From contig NZ_LT629781.1 in the NCBI RefSeq assembly GCF_900105685.1, positions 3,286,001-3,350,000 on the forward strand: 64,000 bases of DNA, given 5' to 3'. Of this stretch, positions 43,044-52,203 are shown one piece after another (the first letter of the stretch is position 1; the number at the start of each line of letters is the position of its first letter). The notes below the pieces were generated by a model, which had not been told where the DNA came from, did no database searches, and saw only the letters and a list, made by a program, of their open reading frames with translations. The translations under genes were made by a program, and so were the position numbers. The DNA comes from Verrucomicrobium sp. GAS474. GTDB taxonomy: Bacteria > Verrucomicrobiota > Verrucomicrobiia > Methylacidiphilales > GAS474.

Positions 43044-43487
43044 TTACTGGGCCGTCGTGCCGGTCGACGTCGAGGACGCCGTGTTGGCCACGCTCAGGAC
43101 GGTGCTCAGGTCGTAGGAGTTGTTGTTGATCGTGATCGAGGCCGTGCCGTCGGACGAGTAGGTGACGTTGTCGACCGTTCCCGTCACGGTGTCGGAGGAG
43201 AGGGTCGAGGGGGTCACGGTCACCGTCTTGCCGAGCAGGGAGTTCGCCGTGCTGTAGTTCGACAGCTTCGTCGTGTCGGTGCTCATGCCGTTGATCGCCT
43301 GGTAATTCGAGATAGCCATCATGTTCTGGACCATCGCGTTCGAGTCGGTCGTGTCGTCGGGGGACTGGTTCTGGAGCTGGGCGACGATGATCTTGTAGAA
43401 GTCGGCCGTGCTCATCGAGGCGTTCGACGAGGTCGAGGCCGTCGTCGAGCCCGAGGCCGTGGCGGAGGAGACTGTGGAGATGCTCAT
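43044..43487 (-). CDS. flgD: Hook scaffolding protein FlgD
   Basis: A 147-aa protein with the FlgD N-terminal motif ADFYKIIVAQLQNQSPDDTT followed by NAMVQNMMAISNYQAINGM. The C-terminal beta domain runs LLGKTVTVTPSTLSSDTVTG and then NNSYDLSTVLSV. FlgD caps the growing hook. It is shorter than enteric FlgD (about 230 aa), lacking the FlgD Ig-like and Tudor insertions, as in Gram-positive relatives. Confidence 0.9.
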   Translation of the reverse strand: MSISTVSSATASGSTTASTSSNASMSTADFYKIIVAQLQNQSPDDTTDSNAMVQNMMAISNYQAINGMSTDTTKLSNYSTANSLLGKTVTVTPSTLSSDTVTGTVDNVTYSSDGTASITINNNSYDLSTVLSVANTASSTSTGTTAQ

Positions 43488-43535
43488 GGTGTTTGGATTC
43501 CGGTTACCGGTGTGCTGGTTTTCCTTGGGGTTGGA

Positions 43536-43952
43536 TTAGGCGTAGGCCGGTTTGTTGACTGCCGCGAGTTGCCCCAGGGAATAATCCTGGCCGGCAACCG
43601 AGAAGACCGGGAATCCGTTCTCGATCCGAAGTTTGTTCAGGGCCCCGCTGACGAGCCGGCCCGAGGCGTCCTGGACGGTCACGTCGGCGCCGACGAGCTG
43701 CTGGGAGAGCGCCGTCTGCTGGTCGGGGTTGAGGGAGGAAATCGTCTTGCGCAGGTCGGCGGGGCTCATCCCGACGAGGCCCGAGGGGCTGACCGTGGTG
43801 GCGCGGCCGAGGGTGGAGGCGAAGTTCGCCGAGGCGCCGCCCGCGGTCTTCGTCGGGGCCGGGGCCAGGAGGCTGGTCGGATTCAGGCTCATGACGCCGT
43901 GGACGGCTTTGGCGGCGACGGCGGAGGCGGGAGCGATGAGGGCGGGTGACAT
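43536..43952 (-). CDS. FlgD-like small protein between fliK and flgD
   Basis: A 138-aa protein. The N-terminal ~60 residues are Ala/Ser/Pro-rich. The C-terminal ~45 residues (LVGADVTVQDASGRLVSGAL, then GFPVFSVAGQDYSLGQLAAV) follow the same pattern as the beta segment of FlgD next door: a Gly-x-x-Val-Thr-Val start, a turn, a Val/Leu strand and a Tyr-x-Leu-x-x-Leu-x-x-Val end. The QFxxLLxxQLQNQxP motif of true FlgD is absent. It is probably a hook-cap partner or a duplicated FlgD domain. The ATG at 43952 is chosen over upstream starts overlapping fliK. Confidence 0.6.
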   Translation of the reverse strand: MSPALIAPASAVAAKAVHGVMSLNPTSLLAPAPTKTAGGASANFASTLGRATTVSPSGLVGMSPADLRKTISSLNPDQQTALSQQLVGADVTVQDASGRLVSGALNKLRIENGFPVFSVAGQDYSLGQLAAVNKPAYA

Positions 43953-43975
43953 AAGGGTGGATGGGGTGGGTTGGA

Positions 43976-45808
43976 TTAGCGGGAAGTGAGGGAGCTGAGG
44001 GCTCCGTTCGATCCGAAAAGGGAGTCGGCCAGGGCGAGGTCCTCGGCACTGCGGGTGCTGGGGCGGTTCTGTCCGTTGGGGTTCTGTTGATTCTGCTGGG
44101 GATTGTCCTGCCGGGCGTCGCGGTTCTGCTGGTTGTCGAGCTGCGGGGGGAGCCAGACGACGTTCGCCCCGTTGCCGTTCGTGCTGCCGCGCAGGGAATC
44201 GACCTGCTGCTGGAGCCACTGGAGGGAGGTCGGATCGCTCGCGCTGAGCTGCGCCCGCACCTGGCCGCTGTTGTTGTTCTGGGAGAAAATGACCGTCACC
44301 GTCTCGCCGGGAGGCGTCTGGAGGTCGACCGAGATCCGCTGCGGCGTCGCCAGCGCGGGCTGGGCGGCGGCCTGCTTCACCAGGTCAAGGAAACGGTTCG
44401 CCGAGGCGGCGTCGACGCCGTCGGAGCCCGACTGCGGGGCCGTGGCGGCGTGCGACTGGGTTTGGGAGGAAACCGCGCCGGTCGCCCCATCCTGGGCCAC
44501 GGTTCCCCTCACGCGAGCGCGGAGCTGGGCCTCGGAGAGGGAGCTCTCGTCGCGCTCCCCCGACCCCGGGGTGGAGGCCGAAGACGAGATCGTCCCGCCG
44601 CTCCCGGTGCGATAGGCCTTGAGGGCGTTGCCGAAGCTGATTTCGGTCGTCGTCCCGAGGCGGGCAGAATTTTCCGTGAAGAGACCCATTGCCGGTACTC
44701 CAGAAAAAACCGTGCCAACCTCCGTTCCATCGGCGCTCGAATCGGCAGAAAGATCCTTCGAGGCCTCTTTCCCCTTACTTTTCGCCGAAGAATCGGTGAT
44801 TTCACCCGTTTTCCGGGGATCGACACTCGCGGCGAGGACGCCGAGGTCGGCCAACGAAGGTGAATTTGTTCCGCCCACCACCGTCGCAGCGGCATTATTT
44901 TCCACCACCGAACCGGCCGCGGTCACCGCAGGAGCGGTGAGAGCCGCCGCCACCTCGGCGGGAGAAGGCGCGGCGGACGAAGCCGAGGCCGTATTCGTGC
45001 CATTGGCGATATTGGAAGAAACGGAAGTCCCGAAGGCGCGGGCCGAAGAGGCAGCAGCATCGGCACTCCCCTTCCCTTGATCCTTGCCCGCCGTCTTCGC
45101 GTTGGAAGCCGTGGCGGCCTGGGCCTTGCCCGACTTCGGATCGACGGAAGCGGTCTTGGTTCCGGCGGCGGCGGTGAGAGCGGAAGCCGCATCGGGCGTC
45201 ACGCCGGCGGCGGAAAGGGAGGCGGTCGTCGCCGTGGCGGCCGGGGCGGGAGCGGAGGCCGCGGCCGGAGTCGCTCCGTCGGGCAGGGTCCCCTGCCCGG
45301 GGATCGACGGAAGCGAGGCGAGCGCATCGGCGGCGGTCGAAGGGAGCGTCGCGGTCCCCGCAGCTGTCGCCGTTGCAGCAGCCGCAGTCCCCTCGGCCGG
45401 CGTCGTCGAATCCGCGCCGGGCTGGGGCAGCGGCTGGGGCGCCGCCGGGATCGGAGCCTGGGTGAAGGCCGCGATGGCCTGCATCACCGCCGAGAGCGTC
45501 GCGTCGGAAACCGTCAGCGAGGAGGCCAGGGCGTCGGCCGCATCGGTCGTCCCGGCGTCGGCGGAGGCGGAGGCATCATCGGAAGTCGCCGAGGAGGATG
45601 CCGTCGCAGAGGGATCGGCCAAGGGAGCCAGGGCCGTCGCGGCGGAAGCCCTCGCGGGATCGATCGCCGCCTCGTCGAACCAGGAGGCGAAGCTGCCGCC
45701 CTGGCCGGAGGTCGGGGCGAGCGGATCGGAGACCGTCGAAGAGGAGGACGCGGACGCGGCTCCAGCGGAGGCCGGGGCGGAAGCGCCCGGCGAAAGGGTG
45801 ATAGGCAT
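43976..45808 (-). CDS. fliK: Hook-length control protein FliK
   Basis: A 610-aa protein. About the first 470 residues are strongly Ala/Ser/Thr-rich low-complexity sequence, as expected for the extended molecular-ruler part. The C-terminal Flg_hook domain includes RISVDLQTPPGETVTVIFSQ and QVRAQLSASDPTSLQWLQQQ, then a Gln/Asn-rich segment. FliK measures the hook and triggers the FlhB switch. The start at 45808 follows the motE-like stop by 16 nt. Confidence 0.85.
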   Translation of the reverse strand: MPITLSPGASAPASAGAASASSSSTVSDPLAPTSGQGGSFASWFDEAAIDPARASAATALAPLADPSATASSSATSDDASASADAGTTDAADALASSLTVSDATLSAVMQAIAAFTQAPIPAAPQPLPQPGADSTTPAEGTAAAATATAAGTATLPSTAADALASLPSIPGQGTLPDGATPAAASAPAPAATATTASLSAAGVTPDAASALTAAAGTKTASVDPKSGKAQAATASNAKTAGKDQGKGSADAAASSARAFGTSVSSNIANGTNTASASSAAPSPAEVAAALTAPAVTAAGSVVENNAAATVVGGTNSPSLADLGVLAASVDPRKTGEITDSSAKSKGKEASKDLSADSSADGTEVGTVFSGVPAMGLFTENSARLGTTTEISFGNALKAYRTGSGGTISSSASTPGSGERDESSLSEAQLRARVRGTVAQDGATGAVSSQTQSHAATAPQSGSDGVDAASANRFLDLVKQAAAQPALATPQRISVDLQTPPGETVTVIFSQNNNSGQVRAQLSASDPTSLQWLQQQVDSLRGSTNGNGANVVWLPPQLDNQQNRDARQDNPQQNQQNPNGQNRPSTRSAEDLALADSLFGSNGALSSLTSR

Positions 45809-45824
45809 GAGGTACTCCGGATGG

Positions 45825-46457
45825 TTAGGGGGCGTTGGAACCCGATCCATCGGAAGTACTGTCCTTCGTCGTCCTGACGAGGTCGTTGGTGATCTGCGCG
45901 ACGATCGCCTTGTCTCCGGGATATTTGCTCACCCAGAGGCTCAGCAGCTTGGCCTGGACTTTCCTGTCCATGGCCGAAGTCGACAAAATTTTTGTGACCT
46001 GCTCCGAGGGGAGCGCCCGCATGAGGTCGATGGCGCTGTCGGGCTTCATCGTCTTGTAGAGGCCGGCCAGCTCCTCGAGGCGCGGGGCCTCGCTCTCCCG
46101 GATCTTGATGAGGCGGGATTCCATGTCCTTCTGGACCTGGGCGAGGCGGTCCTTTTCCTTGTCGAGGGCCTCCCGCTCCGCGCGGATGATCTCCTCGCGG
46201 CGGGCCAGCTCGGCGTCGAGGGAGAGCGATTTTTCGTTCTTCTCGTTGAGGTCGCGCCTCCAGGAGTCGAGCTCCGAGGCGACCTTCGAGACATCCTCGA
46301 AGGTCTTCGGCACGGTCGGCGTCGAGTCGGCGAAGCTGACGTGCTTCGCATGGGGCCACGCGGGAAGCTTCACCTTGGAGAGGCTGATGAAGACCCCCCC
46401 GAGGATGCCGAAGATCATGCCCAAACCGGCGGCGATGGAGATAATGACAGGTGCCAT
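45825..46457 (-). CDS. MotE/YlxF-like membrane protein (MgtE N-domain fold)
   Basis: A 210-aa protein with an N-terminal TM (about 3-24, VIISIAAGLGMIFGILGGVF). A long coiled coil follows (about 60-140), then a helical segment resembling the MgtE intracellular N domain (YKTMKPDSAIDLMRALPSEQ, then VTKILSTSAMDRKVQAKLLS). Sinorhizobium MotE and Bacillus YlxF share this architecture and this position between fliJ and fliK. A role in stator (MotC) stability or export is known for MotE; by analogy only here. Confidence 0.78.
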   Translation of the reverse strand: MAPVIISIAAGLGMIFGILGGVFISLSKVKLPAWPHAKHVSFADSTPTVPKTFEDVSKVASELDSWRRDLNEKNEKSLSLDAELARREEIIRAEREALDKEKDRLAQVQKDMESRLIKIRESEAPRLEELAGLYKTMKPDSAIDLMRALPSEQVTKILSTSAMDRKVQAKLLSLWVSKYPGDKAIVAQITNDLVRTTKDSTSDGSGSNAP

Positions 46458-46469
46458 GATGAAATTTCC

Positions 46470-46952
46470 TTACTCGATTCCGGCCGTTTCCCGGGCTTCG
46501 GCGGCCTCGGCCATCGCGCGCTGGGTGAATTGGTTCTGGGCCGCCTCGTCGTTCTCCCGGCGCTCGATCCGCTCGAGCTCGGCGAGGTCGTCGGCGCGGC
46601 GGCGCTCGAGGACCCGGGCGATCATGTCGGCATGGGCCTTCGCCTTCAGCGTCGCCTCGACCTGCTCGCGGCGGGCGAACTGGGCGAGGCCGAGGTGGCG
46701 GAGGTCGAGGTTGTGCTGGATCCCCGCCTCGCGGATGCAGACGTCGCGGCGGGCATACTCGTAGACCTTCATCTCCGTCGTGCCGTGGGAGAAATTGTCC
46801 TGCAGCGCCGCAAGAGAGCCCTCGCAGACGGCCTGCTGGGCCAGCTCCTCGCGCTGGCGCTCCATGAGCTTCACCTCTTCCTGCTCCAGGGCATATTCCC
46901 GGAGGCGATGGAGGATCTCCAGCGGGCGGTGTTGGGGGTTTTTGGAGCTCAT
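46470..46952 (-). CDS. fliJ: Flagellar export protein FliJ
   Basis: A 160-aa, nearly all-helical coiled-coil protein with FliJ-like features (LHRLREYALEQEEVKLMERQ at the N-terminus). FliJ is a poorly conserved antiparallel coiled coil that sits in the FliI hexamer. Identification rests on size, coiled-coil content and its place 9 nt after fliI. Confidence 0.82.
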   Translation of the reverse strand: MSSKNPQHRPLEILHRLREYALEQEEVKLMERQREELAQQAVCEGSLAALQDNFSHGTTEMKVYEYARRDVCIREAGIQHNLDLRHLGLAQFARREQVEATLKAKAHADMIARVLERRRADDLAELERIERRENDEAAQNQFTQRAMAEAAEARETAGIE

Positions 46953-46961
46953 GGCTTAACC

Positions 46962-48305
46962 TTATGCGGCCCGCTGGCCGAGGATCTGGCCGAGGAGGCT
47001 GAACGATTCCTCGACCGTGCAGGAATCCTCGACCCGCTGGCGGAGGAACTGGACGAGGCGGGGATAGACCGCGAGGGCGTGGTCGAGGTTCGTGTTGCTG
47101 CCGGGCGTGTAGGCCCCGATCTCGACGAGTTCCCGATACTGCCGCTGGATCGAGAGGATCTGGCGGGCGCGGCTGACGAGGTCGCGCTGGTCCTCGGTGA
47201 TGAGGTTGCTCTGGAGACGGCTCAGGCTGTCGAGAACGTCGAGGGCGGGATAATGGTTCTCCGAGGCGAGGCGGCGGGTGAGGAGGAGGTGTCCGTCGAG
47301 GATCGAGCGGGCGCAATCGCTGACCGGATCGTTCCAGTCGTCGCCCTCGGTGAGGATCGTGTAGAAACCGGTGATGATCCCGTTGTCGAGGCAGCCCGCC
47401 TGCTCGAGGACGACGGGCATGAGGCCGAAGACCGAGGGGGGATAGCCGCGCGTCGCCGGGGGCTCCCCGACGGCGAGGCCGACTTCCCGCTGCGCCATGG
47501 CGAGGCGGGTCAGCGAGTCCATCATGAGGAGGACGTGCTTCCCCTGGGCGCGGAACCAGGCGGCGATGGTGTTCGCCGTGAAGGCGGCCTTGATCCGGGC
47601 CAGCGCGGGCTGGTCCGAGGTGGCGACGATGACGACGCTCCGCTTCAGGGCCTCGGGGCCGAGGTCGCGCTCGACGAATTCGAGGACTTCCCGGCCCCGC
47701 TCGCCGATGAGGGCGATGACGTTGATGTCGGCGTCGGCGTAGCGGCAGATCATCCCGAGGAGGGTGCTCTTGCCGACGCCCGAGCCGGCGAAGATGCCGA
47801 GGCGCTGCCCCGCGCCGGTCGTGGCGAAGGAATCGATGGCGCGGACGCCGGTGCGGAAGACGTTCTTGATCCGGGGACGCCGGGAGGGGGGCGGCACGTC
47901 CTTCACCAGCGGGGCGTAGACGGTGTTCGTCGGGAGCGGGCCGAGGTCGTCGATGGGACGTCCGAGGGGATCGATGATCCGGCCCAGGACGCCGTAGCCG
48001 ACGGGGATCTGGGGCGGCGCGCCGGTCGACTGGACGCTGTCGCCGACGCCGATCCCTTCGAGGCCCTCCCAGGGCATGAGGAGGAGCTTCCCGTCGCGGA
48101 ACCCGACGACCTCGGCCAGGCGGCGCTTGCGGGTCCCCTCGCAGTAGATCCAGCAGGCCTCGCCGAGGGAGGCGGGCGGTCCCTGCGACTCGACCGTCAG
48201 GCCGACGACCTTCGTCACCCGGCCCGCCACCCCGATGGGGCGCACCTGCCCCAACGCACGCGAGGTGCGGGCGACGGCGCCGGAGAAGGAGGTGGGCTTG
48301 GGCAT
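46962..48305 (-). CDS. fliI: Flagellum-specific export ATPase FliI
   Basis: A 447-aa F1-beta-like ATPase with Walker A GSGVGKST (174-181), LIGERGREVLEFVERDLG and a Walker B around VLLMMDSLTRLAMAQREVGL. The N-terminal beta domain and C-terminal helical part are present. It unfolds and delivers export substrates with FliH and FliJ. The ATG at 48305 starts MPKPTSFSG; upstream in-frame codons belong to the overlapping shadow of fliH. Confidence 0.96.
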   Translation of the reverse strand: MPKPTSFSGAVARTSRALGQVRPIGVAGRVTKVVGLTVESQGPPASLGEACWIYCEGTRKRRLAEVVGFRDGKLLLMPWEGLEGIGVGDSVQSTGAPPQIPVGYGVLGRIIDPLGRPIDDLGPLPTNTVYAPLVKDVPPPSRRPRIKNVFRTGVRAIDSFATTGAGQRLGIFAGSGVGKSTLLGMICRYADADINVIALIGERGREVLEFVERDLGPEALKRSVVIVATSDQPALARIKAAFTANTIAAWFRAQGKHVLLMMDSLTRLAMAQREVGLAVGEPPATRGYPPSVFGLMPVVLEQAGCLDNGIITGFYTILTEGDDWNDPVSDCARSILDGHLLLTRRLASENHYPALDVLDSLSRLQSNLITEDQRDLVSRARQILSIQRQYRELVEIGAYTPGSNTNLDHALAVYPRLVQFLRQRVEDSCTVEESFSLLGQILGQRAA

Positions 48306-48325
48306 GCGGTTGGCTTTAGAATGGG

Positions 48326-48946
48326 TTAGCTGTCGAGTCCCGTGCGGATCTGGGAGAGCTTCGAGTGGCGGCGGCCGTCGACCACGCCGAGGTCGGTGTG
48401 GATCATGTACTCGCCCCGGGCGAGGTCGGCGTTCCCCTTCCACTGGATCCGACCGCTGTGGATCGAGAGGTCGAGTTTCTCGACCCGCGCCTGGAGCGTG
48501 GCGAGGGCGTCGGGGGCGATCTCGATCGTGATCGACTGGGCCTGGTGGACCTCGCCGAGGAGGGCGGCGACTTCGCGCCCCATTTCCTCCTGGGTGAAAT
48601 CGTGCTCGCGGAAGACCCGTCCCAGCGCCGCCATGAGGAGGTCGGGGAGATGGCCCTCGGCGGTGCGGATCAATTCCTGGAGGACGTTGTCCATCTGGGC
48701 GAGGACGGCCTGGAGGGCGCGGGCGTCGGCCTGCCGCGCCGCCTCGGTTTCCCGGAGCGCCATGAGGCGTCCGGCGCGGACGCCGGCCTCGTAGGAGCCG
48801 TCGTAGAGGGTCTCGTAGATCGGCGACTCGTCGGCCGCCCTCCCCTCCCCTTCCACCGGCTCGACGGCGATCACCGGGATCGGCCGCAGGCGGCGAACCT
48901 TGATGCAATCGACCGAAAACGGGACGGTGACCTGGAAGGTGTTCAT
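48326..48946 (-). CDS. fliH: FliH-like export regulator
   Basis: A 206-aa protein with Arg/Glu/Ala-rich helices in the middle and a C-terminal vacuolar-ATPase-E-like domain (FTQEEMGREVAALLGEVHQA, then LSIHSGRIQWKGNADLARGE, ending in the FliH-type acidic-to-Gly turn). FliH dimers bind FliI and tether it to FliN. It lies between fliG and fliI. Confidence 0.82.
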   Translation of the reverse strand: MNTFQVTVPFSVDCIKVRRLRPIPVIAVEPVEGEGRAADESPIYETLYDGSYEAGVRAGRLMALRETEAARQADARALQAVLAQMDNVLQELIRTAEGHLPDLLMAALGRVFREHDFTQEEMGREVAALLGEVHQAQSITIEIAPDALATLQARVEKLDLSIHSGRIQWKGNADLARGEYMIHTDLGVVDGRRHSKLSQIRTGLDS

Positions 48947-48974
48947 GGAAGGGCGTTACGTTGATTGACGCGCG

Positions 48975-50060
48975 TCAGACGAGTTCGTTGCGGCCGCCGC
49001 CGCCCTTGCTGACGGTGATTTCGCCGTTCGACTCGAGTTCGCGGACGACCTCGATGATCTTTTCCTGCGCTTCCTCGACGTCGGTGAGGCGGACGGGAGG
49101 CATGTATTGGATTTCTTCCTGGAGACCCTCGGCGGCGCGCTTCGAGAGGCTGTTGAGGACCGCCGACTTGAGGCGCTCGGAGGCCGTCTTGAGGGCCACG
49201 GCGAGCTGGTGGTAATCGACCTCGCGGAGGATGCGGGCCATGGTCTGCTTGTCCATGTCGCCGATGTCCTCGAAGACGAAGAGGAGTTTCTGGATGTTCT
49301 TCGCCAGGTCGGGGTTCCGCTCCTCGAGGCCGGTGAGGACCTGCTTCGAGATCGAGTCCTCCAGCGCGTTGATGACCTCCGCGAGGATGCGGGCGCCGCC
49401 GGAGCTGGTGACGGAAAGGGTGTTCTTCAGCGCGACGCGGCGCTTGATGTGGTTGAGGATCTGCTCGACGACCTCGGAGGAGGTCGGCTCCATCGTGGCG
49501 ATCCGCTCGACGATGTCGGTGCGGAGGTCGGCGCTGATGAGGGAGAGGACCTCGGCGCAGCGGGCGGGATCGAGGTAGGAAAGGACGAGGGCCCAGGTCT
49601 GGATCTGCTCCTTGCGGAGGAGGTTGATCAGCTGGCGGGGCTGGATGTCGCGGAGGACGGTGATGTCGACGTTGCGGGCCTTGTTCGGCGCGATGCGGTT
49701 GATCAGCTCGTTGGCCTTGAAGCTGCCGATGGAACGCTCCAGCACGTCCTTGGCGAACTGGGGGCCGCCCGCCGCCGAGGCGACGGCGTCGACCGCGACG
49801 CCGGTGAATTCCTTGAGGAGCGCCTTCTGCGTCTCGACGGGGACGAAGTCGATCCGGGCCATTTCGGTCGTGACTTCCTCGACGTCGCGCTCGTCGAAAT
49901 CGTTGAGGATCTGCGCGGCGATGTCCTTGCCGAGGACGACGAGGAGGGCGGCGAGGCGCTGCTTCTTCGACCACCCGCGCAGGGGATCGACGACTTCGTT
50001 TGCGCCCGGCTTGCCGGGAACGGCGAGGGCTTTTGTCGGGGTTTCAGCGGCGGCGGCCAT
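48975..50060 (-). CDS. fliG: Flagellar motor switch protein FliG
   Basis: A 361-aa protein with the three ARM-like domains of FliG. The C-terminal torque segment FVFEDIGDMDKQTMARILRE, then VDYHQLAVALKTASERLKSA, holds the charged residues that meet MotA. An N-terminal Ala/Lys-rich extension of about 25 residues precedes the FliF-binding domain. Located between fliF and fliH. Confidence 0.95.
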   Translation of the reverse strand: MAAAAETPTKALAVPGKPGANEVVDPLRGWSKKQRLAALLVVLGKDIAAQILNDFDERDVEEVTTEMARIDFVPVETQKALLKEFTGVAVDAVASAAGGPQFAKDVLERSIGSFKANELINRIAPNKARNVDITVLRDIQPRQLINLLRKEQIQTWALVLSYLDPARCAEVLSLISADLRTDIVERIATMEPTSSEVVEQILNHIKRRVALKNTLSVTSSGGARILAEVINALEDSISKQVLTGLEERNPDLAKNIQKLLFVFEDIGDMDKQTMARILREVDYHQLAVALKTASERLKSAVLNSLSKRAAEGLQEEIQYMPPVRLTDVEEAQEKIIEVVRELESNGEITVSKGGGGRNELV

Positions 50061-50092
50061 AATATTTTTCCTTTTTTGGAAACTCTATCGCA

Positions 50093-51694
50093 TCAGTTGC
50101 GCATCATCCAGACCTTGATTGCCTGGGAAGTATTGCCCGGATTGTCCCGGATCAGCTTGCCCAGCTCGTCGGCGGAGAGGGCGGAGGGGGCCACCCGCTG
50201 CTCGTCGGCCTCGGCGAGGGCGTCGTCGGCCATCTTCTTGTAGCGGTTCAGGATGCTGGAGAACTCCCCGGAGGTGTCGTTCTCGAAGCCGTTGGAGGTC
50301 TTCAGCATGCCGCGGAGGTAGAGGAGGACGAGGACCGCCAGGAGGATGAGGATGCCCTGGCTGACGTAGCTGAGCCACTCTTCCTTCAGGCCGAGGACGG
50401 TCTTGGCCGGCTCCATCGGGACTTCCTCGAACATCTGGGTGAACTCGGTCTCGTTGACCGAGACCATGTCCTTGCGGTCGCCCGTGTTCGTGTAGCCGAT
50501 GGCCTGCTGCACCATCTCGGTCAGCTTCTGGATTTCCTGGGGCGTCCGGGGCGTCACCGTCTGGGCCGCGCCGGTGCCGGTCTTGCGGACGTTGACGAAG
50601 ACGGCGGCGGTGAGCCGGACGGGAACCCCCATCGCCTTCGAGGTGCTCTGGACGACGCGGTTCATGTTGTAATGGTTCGCCTGGCTCTCCTTCGTGGCGT
50701 CGCTCTCGTTGGAGGTCTTGCCGGTGTCCTGGTTCTGCTCGGTGTTGGTCTTGGAGCCGACCGTGGCGTCGGTGCCGGAGGTCTTGCTGTGGGTCGACTC
50801 GTTGGAGATCGTCTCCTGGCTGATGACCTGGCTCTTCGGGTCGAACTGCTCCGAGGTCTGCTGGACGGCGTCGAAATTGAGGTCGGCCGAGATCTGGACC
50901 GAGGACTGGTTCATGCCGAGGGTCTGGTCGAGCATCACCTGGACCTTCTGGCGGAGGTAATCCTCGTAGGCCTTCTTCGCGGCCAGCTGCGTGTTGCTGA
51001 GCGCGCCGAGGCTGTTGCCCTCGTCGTTCTCGACGAGGGACTTCCCGGTCGAGTCGACGATGCTGACGTGGTTCGGCTGGAGGCCCTCGACGCTGTTCGC
51101 GACGAGGAACTGGATCGCCTTGATCTGGTTCGGCCCGAGGCTGCGGCCCGATTTGAGGAGGAGGAAGACGGAGGCCTTCGCCTCCTTCTGGTCCTTCTGG
51201 AAGAGGCGCTGCTCCGGGGTGACGATCATGACGCGGGCCTGCTCGACGTCGTCCATGTGGCGGATCGTCCGGGCGAGTTCGCCCTGGATGGCGCGGTTGT
51301 AGTTCGCCTTCTGCATGAAGTCGGGCATGCCGAAGCTCGGCTTGTCGAAGAGCTCGAAGCCGGAACCGCCCGCCGTGTCGTCGGCGCGGGGGATGCCCGA
51401 CTCGGCCAGGCCGAGGCGGAGGCCGTCGACCTCCGTGGAGGGGACGCGGACCGTGCGGCCCTGGTCGGCCAGCTCGTAGGGGACTTTCTTCTGCTTCAGG
51501 AAGTCGACGACCTTCGCCGCCTCGGTGATCTGCATGCCCCCGAAGAGGACGTCCATCTTCGGCTTGTTGGCCGAGTAGACGATGACGGTGGTCAACGCGA
51601 TGATCATGACCGCGGCGGCGATGAGGATCGGCATCCGGCGGTTGGCCGGGATCCCGGTCCAGACCTGCTGCACATTCTTGAAAAGTTCGTTCAT
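50093..51694 (-). CDS. fliF: MS-ring protein FliF
   Basis: A 533-aa protein with two TM segments (about 20-43, ILIAAAVMIIALTTVIVYSA; and about 440-465, ILILLAVLVLLYLRGM). The RBM domains lie between them, containing VDFLKQKKVPYELADQG and RAIQGELARTIRHMDDVEQA, characteristic of the YscJ/FliF family. The short cytoplasmic tail binds FliG. It forms the MS ring that nucleates the basal body. Confidence 0.96.
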   Translation of the reverse strand: MNELFKNVQQVWTGIPANRRMPILIAAAVMIIALTTVIVYSANKPKMDVLFGGMQITEAAKVVDFLKQKKVPYELADQGRTVRVPSTEVDGLRLGLAESGIPRADDTAGGSGFELFDKPSFGMPDFMQKANYNRAIQGELARTIRHMDDVEQARVMIVTPEQRLFQKDQKEAKASVFLLLKSGRSLGPNQIKAIQFLVANSVEGLQPNHVSIVDSTGKSLVENDEGNSLGALSNTQLAAKKAYEDYLRQKVQVMLDQTLGMNQSSVQISADLNFDAVQQTSEQFDPKSQVISQETISNESTHSKTSGTDATVGSKTNTEQNQDTGKTSNESDATKESQANHYNMNRVVQSTSKAMGVPVRLTAAVFVNVRKTGTGAAQTVTPRTPQEIQKLTEMVQQAIGYTNTGDRKDMVSVNETEFTQMFEEVPMEPAKTVLGLKEEWLSYVSQGILILLAVLVLLYLRGMLKTSNGFENDTSGEFSSILNRYKKMADDALAEADEQRVAPSALSADELGKLIRDNPGNTSQAIKVWMMRN

Positions 51695-51752
51695 TGAGGG
51701 GTTTCCTTACTCTTGACTCTGGGGCGTTGTCTCCTGGGCATCCTTGCGCTGC

Positions 51753-52190
51753 TCAAATCTGCATCCGCATCACTTCCTGGTAGGAATCGACGGCTTTGTT
51801 TCTCATCTCGGCCAAAAGCTTGAAGGCGACGCTCGACTCCTGCGAGGCGACCATCGCCTCGTCGAGGGTCGTCTTGCCGCCCATGAGGACGTCGCGGACC
51901 TTCTCGCCCGCCGAGGCCTGGTAATCGTTCACCGAGTTGATCATCTTCACGATCGTCCCGCCGCCGTCGGCGCTGGAGAGGCCGCTGGTCGACGTGCTGG
52001 GGGCGAAGGCGGAAACCGCGTCGGTCCCCTGCGCCGGGGTGGCCCCGCCGACCGGCTTCGGCAGCTCGAAGGAGAACGACATCCCGTTCCCCTGCTGGAT
52101 CATGTGATTCCCGACGACGTTCGGGGCGGCGGCACCGGTGCCGGAGGCGGCGGAGGTCACCGAGGAGAGGGCGGAAATGAAGTCGATCAT
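51753..52190 (-). CDS. fliE: MS-ring-rod junction protein FliE
   Basis: A 145-aa protein whose C-terminal ~75 residues carry the FliE pattern (VNDYQASAGEKVRDVLMGGK, then TTLDEAMVASQESSVAFKLL and VDSYQEVMRMQI). The Gly/Ser-rich N-terminus is longer than usual (FliE is typically about 105 aa). It connects the MS ring to the proximal rod and gates early export. It lies after flgC and before fliF. Confidence 0.92.
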   Translation of the reverse strand: MIDFISALSSVTSAASGTGAAAPNVVGNHMIQQGNGMSFSFELPKPVGGATPAQGTDAVSAFAPSTSTSGLSSADGGGTIVKMINSVNDYQASAGEKVRDVLMGGKTTLDEAMVASQESSVAFKLLAEMRNKAVDSYQEVMRMQI

Positions 52191-52203
52191 GGCCGGTTAT
52201 CTT

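Noticed and set aside
45084-48329. 1081-codon rightward open frame antisense to fliK through fliI
   Set aside because: Shadow of the Ala/Ser-rich fliK and of fliI; no start context or motif.
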